From Bradyrhizobium sp. (lineage in GTDB: Bacteria; Pseudomonadota; Alphaproteobacteria; Rhizobiales; Beijerinckiaceae): a stretch of 56,025 nucleotides of DNA. Positions within the stretch are counted from its first letter, which is position 1. The number at the start of each line of letters is the position of its first letter. The notes beneath the pieces are model-generated. The model saw only the letters and a list, made by a program, of their open reading frames with translations, was not told the DNA's origin and did not search any database. Below, piece by piece: positions 19,124-28,310 of the stretch. The stretch spans positions 1 to 56,025 of the forward strand of contig SSMV01000110.1 of the NCBI GenBank assembly GCA_004799435.1, read 5' to 3'. The translations under genes were made by a program, and so were the position numbers.

Positions 19124-20185
19124 TCACTTTACGGTCCGGAAATCATGCAGGCTCGGCCAGGAGACGCTTGTCGGGTCGAAGCGGCCAAAGGCGACATCGA
19201 AGAGATATTTCGCAATCGCGCGCTCGTTGAACAAGGCGTGATAGCGCGCCCATCCCGCCGCCGCGAGGCCTTGGCGGTATGCCGGATCGCCGGTTAACCG
19301 ACTGATTTTGTCCGATAATTCGTCGATGGTGGAGAAATAGGCGAATTCGCCTTCGCCAAACACCGCTTCATAGCCGCCGGCGCGGTCGATCAGCACGGCG
19401 AGGCCATTGCCGGCGAGCTGGGCGATGCGGTCGGACGAATAGAGGAAAATATCGTTGCGTTTGCTGACATTGAGACCGATCGCCGCCGATTCCAGCGCCC
19501 GCTGATAGGCGGCGCCGGCCAATTGCGGCGCACCGCCGACGCCGGGCGTCAGCATCCGCAGTTGCGGGTGAGCGGCGCGGAGTCTCGCGACGAGATCGCG
19601 CGAGGTCCAGTCGCGGCCGGCGACAAAGCGGGGGTCGTTCTCATTGCCGCAGGCGTAGAACAGATCGAAGGGCAGGTCGGCGCGCTCGTGGCAGCGTCCC
19701 GTCTCGATCGAGGCGTCGACCGGATTGGGCAGGAAGCCAAGAACCCGCCCCGGTCTATGGAATGGGCGGAGCGCCTCGCCGGCGCTGGAGATCAACGTCG
19801 CATCGACGACGTCGATTTTGGAAAGAATGAAGGCGACATTCTCCTCTTCGAACAGCGGGTCGACATTGTACTGGACGATGCGCAGACCCTTGAGATCGTC
19901 GCGCAATTCGGCGAGCGTCTCGGCAGTCAAAGTGTTGGCGTGGCCGAGCAGGATCAGTTCGGGTTCGACGCTGCGGCAGAATTGCGCGAAGGCGCGATTG
20001 GCGGCCTTTGCGCCGAAGGCGCGATGACCGAGCAGCGTTCCAGCCCGCGCGACGTCGCGGTCGGAAAAATTGGCGACCGAATGGCCGTTGCGAATGAGGC
20101 CATTGCTGATCTTGTGTTCGACGGAATGCTGGAATGCCCCTTTGGCCTTGCGGCTGAAGTTGGCGGCGTGGACGGTCCTCGCCAT
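19124..20185 (-). CDS. CgeB-like glycosyltransferase
   Basis: A 353-residue protein with the layout of the CgeB/group 1 glycosyltransferases. It contains the block QYNVDPLFEEENV, the central NPVDASIETG, and a C-terminal donor site region with LNVSKRNDIFLYSSDRIAQLAGNGLAVL and ALFNERAIAKYLFD. Similar proteins act in spore, capsule or O-antigen surface glycosylation. It precedes the GT4 gene on the minus strand. A roughly 130-base gap separates it from tRNA-Pro on the other strand. Confidence 0.78.
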   Translation of the reverse strand: MARTVHAANFSRKAKGAFQHSVEHKISNGLIRNGHSVANFSDRDVARAGTLLGHRAFGAKAANRAFAQFCRSVEPELILLGHANTLTAETLAELRDDLKGLRIVQYNVDPLFEEENVAFILSKIDVVDATLISSAGEALRPFHRPGRVLGFLPNPVDASIETGRCHERADLPFDLFYACGNENDPRFVAGRDWTSRDLVARLRAAHPQLRMLTPGVGGAPQLAGAAYQRALESAAIGLNVSKRNDIFLYSSDRIAQLAGNGLAVLIDRAGGYEAVFGEGEFAYFSTIDELSDKISRLTGDPAYRQGLAAAGWARYHALFNERAIAKYLFDVAFGRFDPTSVSWPSLHDFRTVK

Positions 20186-20313
20186 GGGGCCCCGCTGGCT
20201 GACGAAATGCGCCGCGATATACGACGCTCCTTGGCTGGCGCATAGCGTGAGCTGCGCCCCTTATTCGCCCGCCCTTGTTCGCTCAGCCCGCGCATGTTAG
20301 CCACGGCCTGCCT

Positions 20314-20390
20314 CGGGGTATAGCGCAGCCCGGTAGCGCGGAAGTTTTGGGTACTTCAGGCCGCAGGTTCGAATCCTGCTACCCCGACCA
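20314..20390 (+). tRNA. tRNA-Pro (anticodon UGG)
   Basis: The cloverleaf folds fully. The acceptor stem pairs CGGGGTA with TACCCCG, the anticodon stem pairs GAAGT with ACTTC, and the loop TTTGGGT gives anticodon TGG. The T-arm has the usual GGTTCGAATCC core. The discriminator A is followed by an encoded CCA. It stands 35 bases before the NDUFS4-type gene. Confidence 0.95.
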
Positions 20391-20424
20391 GGATTCGTGG
20401 CTGCGGAACACAGGTGACGTCGCA

Positions 20425-20727
20425 ATGACCGCTCGCATCTATCTCCCGGCCCGCAACGCGATGCAGTCGGGTCAGGCCAAGGACAAGTGGATTCTTGAGT
20501 TCGAACCCGAGTCGCCGCGCCAGACCGAACCGCTGATGGGCTGGACGAGCTCGAGCGACATGCGGTCCCAGGTGCGCCTGCGTTTCGACAGTAAGGAAGA
20601 GGCGGTCGAATACGCCCAGCGCGCCGGCCTCGTCTATCGCGTCGAGGAGCCAAAAGTCGCGACGCGTAAAGTCGTTTCCTACCCTGACAATTTCAGAACC
20701 GGACGGCTGACCCCGTGGTCGCATTGA
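20425..20727 (+). CDS. NDUFS4-type accessory subunit of respiratory complex I
   Basis: A 100-residue protein of the ETC complex I subunit family (NDUFS4, 18 kDa). The marks are ARIYLPARNAMQSG at the start, WTSSSDMRSQVRLRF in the middle, the block EEAVEYAQRAGLVY and the C-terminal tail NFRTGRLTPWSH. In mitochondria and Paracoccus-type complex I this subunit stabilises the NADH-oxidising module. It is nearly confined to alphaproteobacteria and eukaryotes, so it supports the taxonomic reading. It lies between tRNA-Pro and tRNA-Arg. Confidence 0.92.
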   Translation: MTARIYLPARNAMQSGQAKDKWILEFEPESPRQTEPLMGWTSSSDMRSQVRLRFDSKEEAVEYAQRAGLVYRVEEPKVATRKVVSYPDNFRTGRLTPWSH

Positions 20728-20745
20728 CCTCGGCGAGGCGCAACC

Positions 20746-20822
20746 GGCTCCGTAGCTCAGTTGGATAGAGCAGCCGCCTTCTAAGCGGCAGGTCGCAGGT
20801 TCGAGTCCTGCCGGAGTCGCCA
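20746..20822 (+). tRNA. tRNA-Arg (anticodon UCU); likely integration site
   Basis: The acceptor stem pairs GGCTCCG with CGGAGTC (one G-T pair), the anticodon stem pairs GCCGC with GCGGC around CTTCTAA, giving anticodon TCT. The T-arm is GCAGG/CCTGC around TTCGAGT, and CCA is encoded. A tyrosine recombinase gene starts 104 bases downstream, the classic position for an island inserted at the 3' end of a tRNA gene. I did not find a second copy of the tRNA 3' end in the window. Confidence 0.95.
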
Positions 20823-20926
20823 GCCACGGCCCTACGAAAATCAGCTAAAATTCGAATTTGTGCCCGGGATAGCGAGTTTTACGTGTCTCCTAACGGCTTG
20901 CTCCATTCTGTTCGCATTGATACAGG

Positions 20927-22297
20927 ATGGTTCGTCAAGAGACACGCCCGTTCATGGTTTTCGTGTCTCGCAGCGTGCCTCGAAAGTGGCTCATGCCTGA
21001 GACGCGGGGTTTCCCTAAGACGGACAAAGGCCTCCAGGCCTACATTTCGAACGTTCGCGCACCGGCAGAGCGGACATGGCTGGCGATCGGCGCGGGCCTG
21101 ACGATCTGCCTCGAGCCGAGCGGCGCGAAGACTTTCCAGGCGCGCATTCGGCGCCAGGGCGAGGTCAATCCGCGGCGCGTCCGCATCGGCAGTTTTCCCG
21201 CCCTATCTGTCGCTGACGCACGTCGCAAGCTTGCAGAGATGAAATCGGCCGCCCGCGAGGGCCGGGATCCTGCGCTTGAACAGCGCCGCGCTCGCGCCGG
21301 CGTCGTCAAGGTTCGAACGCTGGCCGACCTCATCAAGGAATATCTCGCGCGCCGCGAAGGCCAGATTGCGGCGAAGTCGCTTAAGATCGAGCGTGACCTC
21401 CTGGGACGCACCCTGGAGCCGGTTCTCGGCGATCGACTTCTCGCCGATCTGGCGCCGATCGATTTCGGAAAAGCCGTCTCGGACTACGCCGTGCGGCTCA
21501 AGAAGGAAGGGCGGTCGAACGGAACCAATGCCAACAAGCTTCTGGCGGCCGCCAGGCGCATGTTTAAGACCGCGCGCGGCTGGGGCATCATCGGCGCAAT
21601 TGACCCGACAGCGGGCCTCGCCAAGCCCGCCAACGAAGCGCCGCGCGACCGCATTTTGTTCGATGGGCGGGTCTTGGTCGGTCCCGACACGAAAACAAAC
21701 GAATTAGGGAACCTGGTCGCCGCGCTCAGCGCCGATCCGGCGCTGATTCCGGTCAGCCGGCCGACTCGCATCGCGCTTCACTTGACGCTTCGCATGGGTT
21801 TTCGCGCGCTCGAGACGTGCGCTCTCGAATGGCGGGCTGTGAGCCTCGACGGCGACGCTCCGTCCGTCAGCGTCACGACGTCAAAGACGAGCGCAGGACT
21901 CAGGACGTTGCCGCTTCCGCGTGGGGCGGTCGAGTTGTTGCGCAAGCAGAAAGAGGCCTCAAAGAATGGCGACGTCTATGTTTTTCCGGCCGAAGTTGGT
22001 TCGAAGCGCGCGAAGCACATGCACCCGGAGTCGTTGTCTCGCGCCTTCGCGCGAGCATGTAGGCGCCTTAAGATTGTGGGCGCGTCGACGCACGATCTTC
22101 GGCGAACGTGTCTATCCGGCCTCATCGAACTCGGCCATGAGGGCGTCGCAGAGCGTATCGCAGGTCACGTGCCACACCATGTTCTCGGCCGCCATTACGA
22201 TCGGGCGTCGCGACTGGATGCGATGCGCACCGCGCTCGAGGCATGGAGCGCAGCAATTGACGAAGCAAGGCAGCGTTCGAAGAGTGTTCTCACATGA
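20927..22297 (+). CDS. P4-type tyrosine recombinase (integrase)
   Basis: A 456-residue phage/island integrase. The N-terminal part (about 25-120) is the DUF4102 arm-binding domain (RKLAEMKSAAREGRDP), followed by a SAM-like core-binding region and a C-terminal catalytic domain. The active-site set is complete: R293 in GFRALETC, K320, H389 and R392 in HDLRRT, H414 in GHVPHH and the nucleophile Y424 in GRHYDR. It should integrate and excise an element at the adjacent tRNA-Arg. The start is ATG 20927; a later in-frame ATG (codon 10) is possible. A small gene overlaps its stop by four bases. Confidence 0.92.
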   Translation: MVRQETRPFMVFVSRSVPRKWLMPETRGFPKTDKGLQAYISNVRAPAERTWLAIGAGLTICLEPSGAKTFQARIRRQGEVNPRRVRIGSFPALSVADARRKLAEMKSAAREGRDPALEQRRARAGVVKVRTLADLIKEYLARREGQIAAKSLKIERDLLGRTLEPVLGDRLLADLAPIDFGKAVSDYAVRLKKEGRSNGTNANKLLAAARRMFKTARGWGIIGAIDPTAGLAKPANEAPRDRILFDGRVLVGPDTKTNELGNLVAALSADPALIPVSRPTRIALHLTLRMGFRALETCALEWRAVSLDGDAPSVSVTTSKTSAGLRTLPLPRGAVELLRKQKEASKNGDVYVFPAEVGSKRAKHMHPESLSRAFARACRRLKIVGASTHDLRRTCLSGLIELGHEGVAERIAGHVPHHVLGRHYDRASRLDAMRTALEAWSAAIDEARQRSKSVLT

Positions 22298-22515
22298 CGA
22301 GACGGCGCGCGCCTCGTCCCGAAGGATTGGATGCGCGCGAGCTCAACGCCAACAAAGTGGCGCGCGCCGCAGCAAAAGGACAACTCCTTTCGCCGAGAAC
22401 ATTTTACGTGAGCCAGCGCAACGAATTCGATCGAGGCAAGGTGCGCGAGCTTTTGGCAATCCTTAGCGGGGTCCGACCAGGGCTGGAGGATGCGGCAAAA
22501 AAAGAACCTCATTGA
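22294..22515 (+). CDS. Small basic protein coupled to the integrase
   Basis: A 73-residue lysine/arginine-rich protein of unknown function. Its ATG overlaps the integrase stop (ATGA), so translation is probably coupled. The centre reads LSPRTFYVSQRNEFDRGKVRELLAI, which could form an amphipathic helix. The position right behind an integrase suggests a recombination accessory or regulator, but no motif supports this. Confidence 0.5.
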   Translation: MTRRRAPRPEGLDARELNANKVARAAAKGQLLSPRTFYVSQRNEFDRGKVRELLAILSGVRPGLEDAAKKEPH

Positions 22516-23116
22516 TCGGACTCAACAAGCGGTTGTCGAATTAGAAGCCGCACGAGACGCCGTGCGGAAGGATCCAAATGCACTATTGGGGCTCCTGCGC
22601 TAGCGTCATCCGGTCCAACTAGGGCCAAGAAACCATCACTAGGGTTCAACGCCTGTCAAACATTCCCTGGGGATCGTCGTGGCCGCATTTGGCCGAGAGT
22701 CGACTGGCCGCTTCGGGTGATCGCGATGCCGAAGCGGACATCGCTCCTGCGTGGGGTCGAGGCAGCCCTCGACCCGAAGGCGACCGACCGCAATTGGCGA
22801 TGAGCAACTCAAAATGACCCAAAGCGGGCTCAGCTACAGGGACGCCTGCCAACGGTTAGAAATGCGCCGCGCGGAAATGACGCTTGTGACGCGCACCCCG
22901 GGCCCTGACCTCGGCCCGTTCAAGACTGGCGCTGTCGGATAGAGGCTTTTTCATTGATTGGTCCGCCGAGCCGGACGGGAGAAATAGTAAGTATTGTCCG
23001 ATCCTTAACTACGAAGTCCGGTTCGATGAAGACTCGCCGCAAGGTTCATGGGCCGTTAGTGCGCGGAGATTAAGACTCGCGAACTCTTTGGTCCTTGTCG
23101 GTCGAATTGGCCCGCC
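22516..23116 (+). other. Gene-free stretch with degenerate repeat sequence and a hairpin
   Basis: I see no convincing gene here. Around 22660-22830 the text holds short phrases (GGCCGAGAG, GAAGCGGACAT, ACCCAAAGCGG) that recur in the dispersed repeats at 25951 and 32640, so it may be a decayed relative. A nine-pair hairpin with loop CAGC lies at 22754-22775 (GGGTCGAGG with CCTCGACCC). The promoter of the GGDEF-EAL gene must lie in the last part. Confidence 0.4.
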
Positions 23117-25861
23117 ATGGCCGCCGAAGCGGAGGGACTGCAATTGCGTGCAAATCCAGACACTCGAGCCGCTACGGCGCCCGACGCGAATGGCTTGGCC
23201 ACACTCGCAAAACTAGCGACCAGTTCGTTTGAAGGCATCGAGCGCGAACTTCGGGCCGAGATCGTGCAGGCGCAGACGCAGACGCTGCGCTATCGAACCG
23301 CCTTTGACGCGATCGAGCAAGGCGTTTGCTACTTCGACGCCGAGGATCGGGTGCTCCTGAGCAATCGCCGCTTCGCAGAGATCTATCGGCTTGCGCCCGA
23401 GCAAATCCGTCCGGGCGCGACGTTGCGTGAGATCGTAGAGCTTCGCGTCGCCGCCGGAACCTATCCGGCAGCCTCCGCCGACGACTATCTATCGTTTTGC
23501 GCATCGAACCATCTCAGCAAGGAATCGATCGTCTGGATGACCGAGCTGCGGGACGGCCGGCTCATTCAAATGCGCCGCCAGCCGATGCCCGGCGGCGGCT
23601 GTGTTGTGACCTATGAGGACATTACCGAACTCAAGGCCGCGCGCGCCGCGGCGAATGAGCGCCTGTCGCTGCAAGCCCTGATCGACCGGTTGCCCGATAA
23701 CCTTTGGGTCAAGGACGTCAACAGCCGCTTCGTAATCGCCAACCAGGTCACCGCGACCCGAATGGGCATGGCCGGACCGGCAGAGCTGACCGGCAAGACC
23801 GACCTCGAACTTCTTCCACCGGAGATCGCGCGGAAATTCTTCGCGGACGAACAGGAGATCATTCGCACCGGGCATCCGATGATCGACGAGGAGGAATACG
23901 TCTCCAAAACTTGGATCTCGACCACCAAGGTGCCCCTGCGCAACGAACGCAACGAAATCTTCGGGGTGGCCGGAATCTCGCGCGATATCACCACGCGCAG
24001 GTTGGAGGACGCCTTGCGCGACGAGCAGGCGAAAATCCTCGAAATGATCGCGATGAGCGCCCCGCTGGGAGACGTGCTCGAGCATCTCGTTCTTCTCATG
24101 GAATCCCAGTTCAAGGGGATCGCGGGCTCTATCCTGCTGGTAGACGAAACGGGCAGCCGCTTGCGGCACGGCGCCGCGCCGAGCCTGCCGGACACCTACG
24201 CCAAGGCGATCGACGGCTTGCGCATCGGTCCCAAAGTGGGCCCGTGTGGCACCGCCGCCTATCGGCGGGAAGCCGTCGTCGTCGCCGACATCATGACCGA
24301 CCCGCTGTGGGGGGATTACAAAAGCCTGGCAGCCGAGCACGGGCTTCGTTCATGCTGGGCGACGCCGATCCTGTCGCATCAAGGTGCGGTTCTCGGCACG
24401 TTCGCGATGTATTCGAAGGAAGTGCGCGAACCGAGCGACGCCGAGTTGCGCCTCGTCGATGTAGCGACCCGCATTGCCGGCATCGCGATCGAACGCAAGC
24501 TGGCCGAAGACCGCATTCATTTCATGGCCAACCATGACGCGCTGACCGGGCTTCCGAACCGCACTTTGCTCGAAGATCGTCTGTCGCAAGCCATGCTGCA
24601 CGCGCGACGAGACGATCGCTGGGTGACGGCGCTGTTTACCGACATCGACAATTTCAAATTCGTCAACGACAGCCTCGGCCACAACGCCGGCGACGAGCTG
24701 CTCAAAACCATCGCCAAACGGATGAGCGACTGCATCCGCGCGACCGACACCGTCGTGCGCCTGGGCGGCGACGAATTCGTGATCGTCCTTTCCGATCAGC
24801 CCAAGAACGCCGACACGATCTCGCAAACCGTGCGCAAGCTCCAAGCGACGATCAGCGCGCCAATCCGGCTCGAAGACCACGACGTCACCATCACCGTCAG
24901 CATCGGCATCGCCAGTTATCCTGACGACGGCGACGATGTCGATACGCTGTTGGGCAACGCCGACGCGGCGATGTACCGGGCCAAGGAAATTGGCCGCGAC
25001 AATTTCCAATTTTACACCCCGGAACTGAATACCAAGGCCCACAGCAAGTTCCTGCTGCAAGAGGAGCTGCGAGCCGCCGTCGCTCGATCTGAATTCGTCC
25101 TGCACTACCAGCCGCAAGTCGACCTGCGCACCGGACGCGTGTTCGCCGTCGAAGCCCTGGTCCGATGGAACCACCCGCGGCTCGGCCTTGTCCCGCCGCT
25201 CAAATTCATCCCGATCGCTGAAGAAAGCGGACTGATCGTGCCGATCGGCGACTGGGTGCTGAACGAAGCCTGCCGGCAAAACAAGGCCTGGCAGGATGCC
25301 GGCCTGCCGCCGATAGCGGTCTGCGTCAACGTCTCGGCACGCCAATTCAGGGAAGGGAATCTCGTCGCCCAGGTTACTAACGCCCTTACGCAAACCGGGC
25401 TCGACGCCAAATACCTGGAGATCGAGGTGACCGAAAGCCTGATCATGCAGGATCTCGATCTCGCCATCGCGACGATGACCGATCTCCAGCGACTCGGCGT
25501 CGAGCTGTCGATCGACGATTTCGGCACCGGCTATTCCAGCCTCAGCGCGCTGAAGACCTTTCCGGTGTCGAGGCTGAAGATCGACAAGTCGTTCATCGAC
25601 GGTCTCCTCGCCAACGAAAATGACAAGGCGGTCACCAGCGCTGTCATCTCGCTTGGGCAGAAGCTCAATCTCAGGGTCATCGCCGAGGGGGTCGAAAACG
25701 ACGCCCAAGCCACGCTCCTGCGCAACATCAATTGCGACGAGATGCAGGGCTATCTATTCAGCAAGCCGCTGCCGGCCAAGGGGGTTGAAGAATTGCTCAG
25801 CGTGACGTCGGGCTATCCCCGGACGGGAACAAGTAACGCGGCGGCGGCAATGATCCCCTAA
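23117..25861 (+). CDS. PAS-PAS-GAF-GGDEF-EAL cyclic-di-GMP protein
   Basis: A 914-residue soluble signalling protein with a short coiled linker, a PAS domain (about 58-170, EQGVCYFDAEDRVLLSNRRFAEIY), a second PAS domain (about 190-295, with IDRLPDNLWVKDVNSRFV), a GAF domain (about 315-460), a GGDEF domain and an EAL domain. The GGDEF motif is intact at 550-554, so diguanylate cyclase activity is possible. The EAL motif is intact at about 679 (EALVRW), and the downstream DDFGTGYSSL segment supports phosphodiesterase activity. No membrane segment is seen, so a cytoplasmic ligand or gas/redox sensor is likely. It lies alone between repeat-rich stretches inside the accessory region. Confidence 0.92.
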   Translation: MAAEAEGLQLRANPDTRAATAPDANGLATLAKLATSSFEGIERELRAEIVQAQTQTLRYRTAFDAIEQGVCYFDAEDRVLLSNRRFAEIYRLAPEQIRPGATLREIVELRVAAGTYPAASADDYLSFCASNHLSKESIVWMTELRDGRLIQMRRQPMPGGGCVVTYEDITELKAARAAANERLSLQALIDRLPDNLWVKDVNSRFVIANQVTATRMGMAGPAELTGKTDLELLPPEIARKFFADEQEIIRTGHPMIDEEEYVSKTWISTTKVPLRNERNEIFGVAGISRDITTRRLEDALRDEQAKILEMIAMSAPLGDVLEHLVLLMESQFKGIAGSILLVDETGSRLRHGAAPSLPDTYAKAIDGLRIGPKVGPCGTAAYRREAVVVADIMTDPLWGDYKSLAAEHGLRSCWATPILSHQGAVLGTFAMYSKEVREPSDAELRLVDVATRIAGIAIERKLAEDRIHFMANHDALTGLPNRTLLEDRLSQAMLHARRDDRWVTALFTDIDNFKFVNDSLGHNAGDELLKTIAKRMSDCIRATDTVVRLGGDEFVIVLSDQPKNADTISQTVRKLQATISAPIRLEDHDVTITVSIGIASYPDDGDDVDTLLGNADAAMYRAKEIGRDNFQFYTPELNTKAHSKFLLQEELRAAVARSEFVLHYQPQVDLRTGRVFAVEALVRWNHPRLGLVPPLKFIPIAEESGLIVPIGDWVLNEACRQNKAWQDAGLPPIAVCVNVSARQFREGNLVAQVTNALTQTGLDAKYLEIEVTESLIMQDLDLAIATMTDLQRLGVELSIDDFGTGYSSLSALKTFPVSRLKIDKSFIDGLLANENDKAVTSAVISLGQKLNLRVIAEGVENDAQATLLRNINCDEMQGYLFSKPLPAKGVEELLSVTSGYPRTGTSNAAAAMIP

Positions 25862-25950
25862 AGACGGGGCGCCAAGGTTCCGCCCATAGCAGCCGAGCCA
25901 GCCCGTCGTCTCAATGTCGGCTTCGAAGGCGCCGCGACCATCGGCTGAAT

Positions 25951-26197
25951 GGCCGTGATGGGCGCGAAGCGGCAGTGAGTGGCCGAGAGCGGACGGGCAG
26001 ATCTGTGCCTAGAACATAGCGAACCGGACATTTGATTACGACCTCGGGACTGCCGCCTCGCTTTGGAGAACTAGCCGACGGTGCAGTTCCCATATGTCGC
26101 GCGGTCTTCAACGCCCGGTTCCACGCTCGCGCGCCACGTCTTTCAGGGAAGAATCCGGCGCAAATGCCCGCTTCGCAGGTGGGGCGGCCACCCATTT
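25951..26197 (+). repeat. Dispersed repeat, copy A (~247 bp)
   Basis: This stretch matches 32640-32885 in direct orientation along its whole length, with roughly nine of ten bases the same by eye. Shared stretches include GAACCGGACATTTGAT, TCGCTTTGGAGAACTAGCC and TATGTCGCGCGGTCTTCAA. Both copies end at CCACCCATTTA and then diverge. Differences do not respect any reading frame, so it appears non-coding. The flanks 25862-25950 and 26198-26404 hold no gene; a seven-pair hairpin (GCCCGAA/TTCGGGC) sits at 26294-26310. Confidence 0.85.
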
Positions 26198-26404
26198 AGG
26201 CCTGGATCACCAGTCGGACGGCCAACCAGCTAGGTGCATTGCGTCCTCCGGACAATTGTCAGTCCGTTAACTCCTGGTTGCTTATGGTAGTCTGCCCGAA
26301 TGCTTCGGGCGAACCGATCCTGCGTGAGGACCTTGCCTTCGTGGGTCTGATTTACGCCATGACGGCGACCCATCCTCCAAATTGACTGGAAAGGTCTCGC
26401 TGGC

Positions 26405-26638
26405 ATGTCCGTTTCGTCTGTTGGCTCCACGCTGCCTCCGTCCCCCGCTCCCGCAGCAACTTCTGCGACGGCTCGCGCCGCCGACGGCGACTATCTCTCC
26501 TCGAACGCCAATTCGGTCAGCACCACAGACACCGATGGCGATTATAAGCCAGTCGCGACCCCCGCTGCGACGTCTGCGGCCGCGTCGTCGTCCAGTTCAA
26601 CGCAGGCCACCCTGTTGAGCGTCAAGCTCGGCGGTTGA
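26405..26638 (+). CDS. Small Ser/Ala/Thr-rich protein with DGDY repeats
   Basis: A 77-residue low-complexity protein rich in serine, alanine, threonine and proline. Two short acidic repeats, AADGDYLSSN and DTDGDYKPVA, stand out; DTDGDYK resembles a half calcium-binding loop of the dockerin or EF-hand kind. No signal peptide or membrane segment is seen. The ATG at 26405 has only a weak upstream site (ctggc). The next gene downstream is an EF-hand-like protein, so a shared calcium theme is possible but not shown. Confidence 0.5.
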   Translation: MSVSSVGSTLPPSPAPAATSATARAADGDYLSSNANSVSTTDTDGDYKPVATPAATSAAASSSSSTQATLLSVKLGG

Positions 26639-26774
26639 AAAAGGCGCGACACAGGGCGTCTCGATCGCCGTAAGCACCCCAGTTGCATTACGATCGTAAG
26701 CTCAAGCTACAAACAAGGCTCCTGATCTATCCTTCCTGTTGCTCACGAAGCAGGGGATAAACAGGAGCCTCAAT

Positions 26775-27095
26775 ATGAGCATCAGCGTCGCCGCCGTTGG
26801 CGGTAGTTATGCGCCGCAAGCGATGACCGGAGCTAGCCCGTCATGGACGCCCGCGCAAAAGATGTCATCGGTGTTTTCGAAGATTGACACGGCTGGTACC
26901 GGGTCGATCACCCAGAGCCAGCTTGCTCAGGCATTCAGCACGATGAAACCGACTTCCGGCTTTGTCGCGATGGGACCGAGCGCGGTATTTTCAGCCCTGG
27001 ACACGACAGGCTCCGGCTCCGTCAATAAGCAGCAGTTCGTACAAGGGATGACCCAGTTGATGGCGCAGTTTCGGGCGGCAGGACGCTCCACTTAG
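26775..27095 (+). CDS. EF-hand-like protein with degenerate loops
   Basis: A 106-residue helical protein with two EF-hand-like units, at about 35-50 (KIDTAGTGSITQSQ) and 75-90 (ALDTTGSGSVNKQQ). Each keeps the first aspartate, the central glycine and the hydrophobic position 8. The acidic ligands at loop positions 3, 5 and 12 are replaced by A/T, T/S and Q. Ordinary tight calcium binding is therefore unlikely. ATG 26775 is chosen over 26739 because AGGAG lies nine bases upstream. Its last four bases overlap the convergent apbE stop. Confidence 0.7.
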   Translation: MSISVAAVGGSYAPQAMTGASPSWTPAQKMSSVFSKIDTAGTGSITQSQLAQAFSTMKPTSGFVAMGPSAVFSALDTTGSGSVNKQQFVQGMTQLMAQFRAAGRST

Positions 27096-28021
27096 TTGTA
27101 ACTGGCGCGCTGCCGACGAAGAGATATCGATCCACCGAGGCTCCAGGACCTGTCGACGTAGAGATGCGCGGCTCCGACGGCCCCCAGCCATTCAGCCCCG
27201 CCATCGCCCTTCAATAGCGCGATGGTGGAGGTGACTCCGGCAGCTAGGCAGGTCTCCTCGACCACCGTCACTGAGGGCAGGCCATCAACTGGCCAGCCCG
27301 TTCTCGGGTTCAGCACATGGCAGAACTGCCGACCGGCGATGTTCCAGAACCGCTCGTAACTGCCACTCGTCGCTACGCCGCCGTGGGATATAAACAAGGT
27401 AGCCAACGCCTCTGCCTTTCCGGCTGGATCGCGCACGCCTATTCGCCAGGGGGACCCGTCGGGATGGGGGCCTACAAGGGCGATGTCTCCACCGAGATCG
27501 ACGAGACCGTGCGCTATCCCGTTTGACCGAAGGGCTTCGGCGGAGCGATCTGCCGCATACTCCTTGCCGATCCCGCCGAAATCCAACTCCATTCCTGGGC
27601 GAGTAAAGGTGAGACGCGAACGTCTCCATTCCACCTTTTCCAGACCCACCCGTGCGAGCAACGCGGAAACGTCGGCTTCACCTGGTAGTTCGGACGTCGC
27701 GTCATTCCAGACTCTCCGAAGCAAGCCAGACGTGACGTCAAACAGACCGTCGGATTTCGCGTAGGCAAAATAAGCATGGTCGAGGAGATCGGCCGTTTCT
27801 GGATCAACTTCGATGCTGCCCGCCGTTTCCGCTACGCTATTGATTTGGCTAAGGAAGCTATCCTGCCGATAGCGGGAATAACGTCTTTCAATGCGTCGAA
27901 TTTCGTCAATTGCAATCGCAGCGATTCGGTCCACGTCGGCAGTGTCCTCGGCGAAAAACGATAGCAAACAGGGCGAACCCATCGCCGAGAATTCGACGTT
28001 ATGGTGCCGAGGTTGATCCAT
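27092..28021 (-). CDS. apbE: FAD:protein FMN transferase
   Basis: A 309-residue ApbE flavin transferase, which attaches FMN through a phosphoester to a Thr or Ser of target proteins such as NqrB/C, RnfG or fumarate-reductase-like enzymes. Family marks are RRIERRYSRYRQDSFLSQIN, ELDFGGIGKEYAADR, GLVDLGGDIALVG and the C-terminal HVLNPRTGWPV with the following SVTVV. No signal peptide is seen at either possible start (28021, or the Met 13 codons later), so it may act in the cytoplasm. No obvious target protein is encoded in the window. It is the last gene of a minus-strand run with the isochorismatase-like gene. Confidence 0.92.
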   Translation of the reverse strand: MDQPRHHNVEFSAMGSPCLLSFFAEDTADVDRIAAIAIDEIRRIERRYSRYRQDSFLSQINSVAETAGSIEVDPETADLLDHAYFAYAKSDGLFDVTSGLLRRVWNDATSELPGEADVSALLARVGLEKVEWRRSRLTFTRPGMELDFGGIGKEYAADRSAEALRSNGIAHGLVDLGGDIALVGPHPDGSPWRIGVRDPAGKAEALATLFISHGGVATSGSYERFWNIAGRQFCHVLNPRTGWPVDGLPSVTVVEETCLAAGVTSTIALLKGDGGAEWLGAVGAAHLYVDRSWSLGGSISLRRQRASYN

Positions 28022-28310
28022 GTACGACGACGCATCTCAGGTTAGGATTGCCGATCGGGGTCTTGCCTGCCCTGATTCGATTGCCTGAACCTTAAGTCGC
28101 CAATCGGCGCCGCTCCTCTCAAGCGATGCGGACGCACGGAGGATAGACTGGCTTAACCCGGAGTCCACGAAGCCGGCAGCAGGCCAAATGTCGGATTTCA
28201 AGAAACGACCAATTGCGTCTGAATGACATCGATGGGCGCACAGCAGACCATCCCCTGAGTGGCTAAAGATCGGACGATACGAGTCTGCACGGAAGCTTAC
28301 CGAACTATCG

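Noticed and set aside
24350-25708. Minus-strand open frame of 452 codons opposite the GGDEF-EAL gene
   Set aside because: The opposite strand encodes intact GGDEF and EAL motifs; the minus frame has no recognisable domain and is explained by high GC at third codon positions.
26775-27095. EF-hand-like protein as ApbE flavinylation target (TGAS segment near its N-terminus)
   Set aside because: The segment lacks the aspartate of the flavinylation motif and the protein has no FMN-binding-domain features; adjacency alone is not enough.
28085-28098. Right attachment site of the tRNA-Arg island (AGTCGCCA near 28094)
   Set aside because: Only eight bases match the tRNA 3' end, which is expected by chance in 56 kb.
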